A stretch of 64,000 nucleotides of DNA from SG8-30 sp963710135 (GTDB taxonomy: Bacteria > Pseudomonadota > Gammaproteobacteria > Steroidobacterales > Steroidobacteraceae). Both the position numbers and the translations under genes were made by a program. Positions 58,475 through 64,000 of this stretch are shown piece after piece. Where the stretch lies: contig CAVPYY010000001.1 of NCBI GenBank assembly GCA_963710135.1, forward strand, positions 1 through 64,000, written 5' to 3'. Numbering within the stretch: the first letter of the stretch is position 1; each line of letters opens with the position of its first letter. A model generated the notes under the pieces. That model made no database searches, was not told where the DNA came from, and saw only the letters and a program-made list of their open reading frames with translations.

Positions 58475-59188
58475 TTAACCGGCCGCCGGCTCGGCAGCCG
58501 CCGGGGCTGCGGCCTCGGCCTCGGGCGCGGGGATATCGATGACTTCCTCGCGCTCGAACACTTCGCCCTTGAACACCCACACCTTGATGCCGATGATCCC
58601 GTAGGTCGTCTTCGCCTCCGCCAGGCCGTAGTCGATCTCGGCGCGGAACGTGTGCAGCGGGATGCGGCCCTCACGGGTCCACTCGGAACGCGAGATCTCC
58701 GCGCCGTTCAGGCGTCCGGCGACCCGCACCTTCACGCCCAGCGCGCCGCTGCGCATGGTGTTGGTGACCGCGCGCTTCATGGCGCGACGGAACATCACGC
58801 GCTTCTCGATCTGCTGGGCGATGCTCTCAGCGACCAGCTGGGCGTCCAGTTCCGGCTTGCGGATCTCGGCGATGTTGAGGCGCACGTCGCCGATCGGCAT
58901 GCCCATGAGCTTCGCCGCCTCGCCGCGCAGCTTCTCGATGTCCTCGCCCTTCTTGCCGATCACCATGCCCGGACGCGCCGTGTGGATGGTGATGCTGGAC
59001 TTGCGGGCCGCGCGCTCGATGTGGATGCGGCTGACCGACGCGTCGGCGAGCTTCTTGCGGAGGAAGTCGCGCACGATCCAGTCCGAATGAATGTTCGCCG
59101 GGAAGGTCTTGGAGTCGGCATACCAGCGCGACGTCCAGTCGCGGGTGATGCCGAGCCGAATGCCTATCGGGTTTACTTTCTGGCCCAT
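58475..59188 (-). CDS. rpsC: 30S ribosomal protein uS3
   Basis: 237 residues. KH domain with the GxxG loop in RPGMVIGKKGEDIEKL; C-terminal domain with YGIIGIKVWVFKGEV; a short Ala/Pro/Glu tail. mRNA entry-channel protein. Confidence 0.98.
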   Translation of the reverse strand: MGQKVNPIGIRLGITRDWTSRWYADSKTFPANIHSDWIVRDFLRKKLADASVSRIHIERAARKSSITIHTARPGMVIGKKGEDIEKLRGEAAKLMGMPIGDVRLNIAEIRKPELDAQLVAESIAQQIEKRVMFRRAMKRAVTNTMRSGALGVKVRVAGRLNGAEISRSEWTREGRIPLHTFRAEIDYGLAEAKTTYGIIGIKVWVFKGEVFEREEVIDIPAPEAEAAAPAAAEPAAG

Positions 59189-59217
59189 CTGCTGCTCCGT
59201 TCCTGTACTGCCGGGCC

Positions 59218-59559
59218 TCAGCCCGCCGACCCGTCGGCCACCGTGACCGTGATGTGGCTCAGGCGCTTGACGATGCGGTTGCCGCGGCCCTTGGCGCGGG
59301 CATGGAAACGCTTCATCACCGGCGCGGTATCCACCTCGATCCGCGCGATCTTCAGTTCATCGACGTCGGCGCCGAGATTGTGCTCGGCGTTCGCGATCGC
59401 CGACTCGAGCACCTTGCGGACCAGCTTCGCGCCCTTCTTCGGCGTGAATGCCAGCACCTGCAGCGCATGGCCGACCGGCTGACCGCGGACCAGGTCCGCG
59501 ACGAGGCGGCACTTCTGCGGCGAGATGCGCGCGTGGCGCAACTTGGCTGAAACCTGCAT
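59218..59559 (-). CDS. rplV: 50S ribosomal protein uL22
   Basis: 113 residues. Long beta-hairpin reaching into the exit tunnel (RIEVDTAPVMKRFHARAKGR). Start VSAKLRHARISPQKCRL is typical. Confidence 0.98.
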   Translation of the reverse strand: MQVSAKLRHARISPQKCRLVADLVRGQPVGHALQVLAFTPKKGAKLVRKVLESAIANAEHNLGADVDELKIARIEVDTAPVMKRFHARAKGRGNRIVKRLSHITVTVADGSAG

Positions 59560-59564
59560 GGCCT

Positions 59565-59840
59565 TTACTCCGATACCCGCTTCGTACCCGAGTGCCCCTT
59601 GAAGGTGCGCGTCGGGGCGAATTCGCCCAGCTTGTGTCCGACCATGTTCTCGGTCACCAGGACCGGGATGTGCTGGCGTCCGTTGTGCACGGCGATCGTC
59701 AGCCCGACCATGTCGGGCAGGACCATCGAGCGGCGCGACCAGGTCTTGATCGGGCGACGGTCATTCTTGTCGCGCGCCACCTGCACCTTCTTGGCGAGAT
59801 GCAGATCGACGAACGGGCCCTTCCTCAACGAACGTGACAT
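59565..59840 (-). CDS. rpsS: 30S ribosomal protein uS19
   Basis: 91 residues, the standard length. SRSLRKGPFVDLHL at the N terminus and GHKLGEFAPTRTFKGH near the C terminus. Confidence 0.98.
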   Translation of the reverse strand: MSRSLRKGPFVDLHLAKKVQVARDKNDRRPIKTWSRRSMVLPDMVGLTIAVHNGRQHIPVLVTENMVGHKLGEFAPTRTFKGHSGTKRVSE

Positions 59841-59855
59841 GGTGTCCGAGGCTCC

Positions 59856-60680
59856 TTACTTGCGACGACGCACGATCAGCGCGTCGGTCCGCTTGTTCTT
59901 GCGCGTCTTCTTGCCCTTCGTGTGCCAGCCCCACGGCGACACCGGGTGCGGGTTACCCTGCCCGGAGCGGCCCTCGCCACCACCGTGCGGGTGATCGACG
60001 GGGTTCATCACCACGCCGCGCACGGTCGGGCGGATGCCGCGCCAGCGCTTCGCGCCGGCCTTGCCGAAGGTGCGCAGGTTGTGCTCGTCGTTGCCGACTT
60101 CGCCGAGGGTGGCGCGGCAGTCGACGCTGACCTTGCGGGTCTCGCCCGACTTGAGCCGCAGCATGGCGTAGCCACCCTCGCGGCCGGTGTACTGCGCCGA
60201 GTTGCCGGCCGCGCGCGCGAGCTGGCCGCCCTTGCCGGGCTTCAGTTCGATGTTGTGGACCATCGAGCCGACCGGCACGTTGCGCAACAGCATGGCGTTG
60301 CCGGGCTTGATCGGCGACTCCGGGCCGGACTGCACGTCGTCGCCCTCCTTGAGCCCCTTGGGAGCCAGGATGTAGCGGCGCTCGCCGTCGCGGTACAGCA
60401 CCAGCGCGAGGTACGCGGTGCGGTTCGGGTCGTACTCCAGCCGCTCGACGCGGCCAGGCACGCCGTCCTTGTCACGGCGGAAGTCGACCACGCGGTACTT
60501 CTGCTTGTGGCCGCCGCCCTTGTGACGGGTGGTCAGGCGGCCGGAATTGTTGCGCCCACCGGTGGACTTCTGCGCGCCCGTCAGGCTGCGCACGGGCTTG
60601 CCCTTGTGCAGCTCGGAGCGGTCCGGACGCACCTGAAAGCGCGTACCCGGGGACGTCGGCTTTAGCTTCTTGAGTGCCAT
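59856..60680 (-). CDS. rplB: 50S ribosomal protein uL2
   Basis: 274 residues. Peptidyl-transferase-region protein; the near-universal segment GVVMNPVDHPHGGGEGR with its conserved His is present. Confidence 0.98.
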   Translation of the reverse strand: MALKKLKPTSPGTRFQVRPDRSELHKGKPVRSLTGAQKSTGGRNNSGRLTTRHKGGGHKQKYRVVDFRRDKDGVPGRVERLEYDPNRTAYLALVLYRDGERRYILAPKGLKEGDDVQSGPESPIKPGNAMLLRNVPVGSMVHNIELKPGKGGQLARAAGNSAQYTGREGGYAMLRLKSGETRKVSVDCRATLGEVGNDEHNLRTFGKAGAKRWRGIRPTVRGVVMNPVDHPHGGGEGRSGQGNPHPVSPWGWHTKGKKTRKNKRTDALIVRRRK

Positions 60681-60713
60681 CGTTCTATGCCTTCCGTTCT
60701 CGCCAGGCGCCCG

Positions 60714-61043
60714 TTACGGCGCTTCGGCGCCGCCAAGCTCGATGGTCTGGCCGTCCTGAAGCCGCACGTACGCCTTCTTCCAGTCAGAGCGCCGGCCTTC
60801 GAAGCGGCCGAAGCGCTTGTTCTTGCCCTGCTGGTTGACCACCCGCACGGTGCGAACCTTGACCTCGAACATGAACTCGACCGCCGCCTTGATCTCCGGC
60901 TTGGTCGCGTCCGTGCGCACGCGGAACACGTACTGGTCGCCCTGCTCCGCGACGCGCGCGCTCTTCTCCGAAACGTGCGGGGCGATCAGCACGTTGATGA
61001 GCCGCTCCTTGGAGGGCCCGCGGTCGATTGTCGTGGTCGTCAT
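60714..61043 (-). CDS. rplW: 50S ribosomal protein uL23
   Basis: 109 residues. Exit-site docking protein for trigger factor and SRP (VLIAPHVSEKSARVAEQ, VNQQGKNKRFGRFEGRR). Its ATG overlaps the rplD stop (ATGA). Confidence 0.97.
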   Translation of the reverse strand: MTTTTIDRGPSKERLINVLIAPHVSEKSARVAEQGDQYVFRVRTDATKPEIKAAVEFMFEVKVRTVRVVNQQGKNKRFGRFEGRRSDWKKAYVRLQDGQTIELGGAEAP

Positions 61044-61654
61044 GCGAGCCGCTCCTCGAGCATCTTCAGCGCGCCGACCGTCGCCAGCACCTTGTCGTGG
61101 CGGGCGAGGCTGACCGGATCCAGCCCGGCCACCGGCAGCACGTGCACGGCGGGCAGGTTGCGGGAGGCCAGGAACAGCTTCTCGTCGAAGGCCTCGACCA
61201 GGATCAGCACGCTGCCCAGCCCCAGCTCCTTGAGCTTGCCGGCGAGCATCTTCGTCTTCGGCGCCTCGAGCTCCAGCGCGTCGGTCACCACCAGGCGCTC
61301 CTGGCGGATCAGCTCCGAGAGCATCGAGCGCATGGCGCCGCGGTACATCTTGCGGTTGACCTTCTGCTCGTAGCTGCGCGGCTTGGCGGCGAAGGCGCGG
61401 CCGCCACCGACCCAGATCGGGCTGCGGATGGAGCCGGCGCGCGCGCTGCCGGTGCCCTTCTGGCGCCAGGGCTTCTTGCCGCCACCACGCACTTCGGCCT
61501 TGGTCTTCTGCGCCTTGGTGCCGGCGCGACCGGCAGCCATGTAGGCGGTGAGCACCTGGTGCACCAGCGGCTCGTTGAATTCACGGCCGAAGGTCGCGTC
61601 GTTGAGGTCGATCTCGGAGCCCTTGGCTCCGCCGTTAACCAGCTTGAGCTTCAT
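61040..61654 (-). CDS. rplD: 50S ribosomal protein uL4
   Basis: 204 residues from ATG 61654 (KLKLVNGGAKGSEIDL). Tunnel-lining loop GGGKKPWRQKGTGSARAGSIRSP. In E. coli also the autogenous repressor of the S10 operon. Because of the rplC frame error it lies in one open frame with rplC; this is not a real fusion in my view. Confidence 0.97.
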   Translation of the reverse strand: MKLKLVNGGAKGSEIDLNDATFGREFNEPLVHQVLTAYMAAGRAGTKAQKTKAEVRGGGKKPWRQKGTGSARAGSIRSPIWVGGGRAFAAKPRSYEQKVNRKMYRGAMRSMLSELIRQERLVVTDALELEAPKTKMLAGKLKELGLGSVLILVEAFDEKLFLASRNLPAVHVLPVAGLDPVSLARHDKVLATVGALKMLEERLA

Positions 61655-61670
61655 TAGCGGGAGCCTCGGT

Positions 61671-62359
61671 TCACTTCTTTGCGGTCTTGGAGGGCGCGAC
61701 GTACTTGCGTCGCGTCTGCGCGCGGCCTTCACCGACGGACGCACCACCACCGACCCGCCCTCTGCGCCCGGCACGGCACCGCTGACCAGCAGCAGGTTGC
61801 GCTCGGCGTCCACCTCGACGATCCGGAGGTTCTCCTCGGTGCGGCGCACGACGCCCATGTGGCCGGACATGCGCTTGCCCTTGAACACGCGGCCGGGCGT
61901 CTGGCGCTGGCCGATCGAGCCTGGCGCGCGATGCACCACGGAAGCGCCGTGGCTGGCCGGACCGCCGGCGAAGCCGTGACGCTTCATGATGCCGGCGAAG
62001 CCCTTGCCGATCGTGGTCCCGCTGACGTCGACCATCTGGCCGACCTGGAAACGGTCGACCTTGAGCTCGGCGCCGGTCTTGAGGTCGTCGCCCTCGCCGT
62101 CGGCGAGGCGGAACTCGACGGTGGTGGAGCCGGGCTCGACCCCTTGACGGGCGAAGTGCCCGGCGACGGGCTTGCTCAAGCGGGAAGCGCGGCGCGAGCC
62201 AACGGTGACCTGGATCGCGCGATAGCCGTCGCGCTCCTCGTCCTTGACCTGCATGACGCGGTTGGGCAGCGCCTCGATGACCGTCACCGGCACGGATTCG
62301 CCCGCCTCGGTGAACACACGCGTCATGCCGCACTTGCGGCCGACCAGACCAATGGTCAT
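61671..62359 (-). CDS. rplC: 50S ribosomal protein uL3, one frameshift near the C terminus
   Basis: Peptidyl-transferase-region protein. N terminus MTIGLVGRKCGMTRVFTEAG and the loop GFAGGPASHGASVVHRAPGS are intact. At about 61717-61730 the frame changes: the open frame runs on into rplD, while the frame one base off gives RKYVAPSKTAKK and a stop, the normal end. The span is one short of a multiple of three. Corrected length is about 229 residues. Error likely, since the gene is essential. Confidence 0.93.
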
Positions 62360-62472
62360 GACCTTTGTCCTCTTTACACCACACCGGCTGCGATTGGCCG
62401 GGGCTGCGTCTTGTATCCGGGCCCGCCGTCCGCCACGTGGGCGTCAGGCTTCCCGACCATTCCCGATCCCGC

Positions 62473-62506
62473 AAAAACCGCGGCGCCAAGGCATCGGCCT
62501 GGCGCC
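62473..62506 (-). terminator. Attenuator-like hairpin plus T run between rpsJ and rplC
   Basis: On the minus strand, GGCGCCAGGC pairs with GCCTTGGCGCC (62497-62506 and 62482-62492; one bulge, 4-base loop), followed after GCGG by TTTTT (62473-62477). It sits in a 213-bp rpsJ-rplC spacer (62360-62572) which is otherwise gene-free. Confidence 0.5.
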
Positions 62507-62531
62507 CGTCGGAGACCGAAGGGAGCCGCCT

Positions 62532-62559
62532 AGTATAGCGGCCCCAGCGGGCGGCGCAA
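62532..62559 (-). promoter_or_regulatory. Candidate internal promoter for the rplC operon
   Basis: Minus-strand -35 TTGCGC (62554-62559), 16-bp spacer, -10 TATACT (62532-62537). The -35 lies inside the hairpin just downstream of rpsJ. Confidence 0.4.
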
Positions 62560-62566
62560 GCCGCCC
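62549..62566 (-). terminator. GC-rich hairpin immediately after rpsJ
   Basis: GGGCGGC and GCCGCCC arms with a 4-base loop, extendable by one pair, starting 7 bp past the rpsJ stop. No T tract follows. Confidence 0.4.
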
Positions 62567-62572
62567 GGCCGC

Positions 62573-62888
62573 TCAGTTCAGCTTGATCTGCACGTCCACG
62601 CCGGCCGGCAGCTCCAGCTTCATCAGCGCGTCGACCGTCTTGTCGGTCGGGTTGACGATGTCCATCAGGCGCTTGTGGGTGCGCAGCTCGTACTGGTCGC
62701 GCGCGTCCTTGTCGCCGTGCGGGGAGACCAGCAGCGTGAACCGCTCCATCTTGGTCGGCAGCGGCACCGGGCCCGCGCACCGTGGCGCCGGTGCGCTTGG
62801 CGGTCTCGACGATTTCCCGGGCCGAGGTGTCGATCAGGCGATGATCGAACGCCTTCAGGCGGATGCGAATGTTCTGACTGGTAGCCAT
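62573..62888 (-). CDS. rpsJ: 30S ribosomal protein uS10, one frameshift
   Basis: Head protein of the 30S subunit, also the NusE antitermination factor. N-terminal ATSQNIRIRLKAFDHRLID and C-terminal part from PLPTKMERFTLLVSPH to AGVDVQIKLN are both clear but in different frames. An extra C near 62770 (GGGCCC for GGGCC on the minus strand) explains it. Corrected length is 104 residues (E. coli 103). Confidence 0.94.
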
Positions 62889-62978
62889 TGTCTTGATTGC
62901 CTAGATCCATGCCCGGATTGACCGGCCGCTGCTCGCGGCCCGGTCCGAACGGGACTCTTCCGGGCACTACTGCCACTA

Positions 62979-64000
<1,022 letters not shown>

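Overview
This is a GC-rich, gene-dense chromosomal window from a Gram-negative bacterium. It is most likely a gammaproteobacterium, perhaps near the Steroidobacterales/Nevskiales/Xanthomonadales; that placement is from remembered gene content and order, not from a search. Evidence for it: LptE, Lnt and TonB-dependent receptors (an outer membrane), the order miaB-phoH-ybeY-corC-lnt ... leuS-lptE ... holA-nadD-rsfS-rlmH, and a tuf-S10-spc-alpha ribosomal cluster with rpmJ between secY and rpsM. No rRNA, tRNA, CRISPR array, transposase or phage gene was seen.

Layout. 1-2.95 kb: an indel-riddled fragment of an RND efflux pump that stops abruptly against a truncated small membrane-protein gene. 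3.0-14.05 kb, minus strand: tldD, a nitrilase-family amidase, yhdP, rng, maf, rlmH, rsfS, nadD, holA, tightly packed and often overlapping. 14.2-24.5 kb: an accessory block with a secreted gamma-glutamyltransferase, a six-gene apparent zinc-acquisition locus (DUF2946 protein, ZnuD-like receptor, ZrgA-like protein, ABC ATPase, permease, DUF3299 protein), a frameshifted prolyl iminopeptidase, sdaA, and an unrecognised HExxH-like protein coupled to lptE. 24.5-27.6 kb: lptE and leuS. 27.7-34.5 kb: a second accessory block with an Lrp-type regulator and VOC protein divergent from a TonB receptor, a bicupin and an MFS transporter, then an exported unknown. 34.5-40.3 kb, minus strand: lnt, corC, ybeY, phoH, miaB, ssb. 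40.5-48.7 kb: uvrA, a PCuAC copper chaperone, tandem HDOD genes, a GNAT acetyltransferase, an Ala/Asp-rich lipoprotein, an M24 dipeptidase and mscL. 48.8-64 kb, minus strand: the ribosomal supercluster from rplQ back to a 5'-truncated tuf.

The main biology: a core run that in many gammaproteobacteria is contiguous (miaB to lnt, leuS-lptE, holA-nadD-rsfS-rlmH) is here opened at two joints, each filled with a nutrient-acquisition cassette. One looks like zinc uptake across both membranes. The other looks like regulated uptake and breakdown of an unidentified organic compound. The rpsJ-rplC joint carries an unusually long spacer with terminator-like and promoter-like elements, and the alpha operon has a clear sigma70 promoter and a terminator.

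Caution on sequence quality: single-base indels break the RND gene, the prolyl iminopeptidase, ggt, ybeY, pepQ, rplC, rpsJ and tuf. Some of these are essential, and the protein sequence stays recognisable on both sides of each break, so most are probably sequencing or assembly errors. Frame-broken genes here should not be taken as true pseudogenes without checking.
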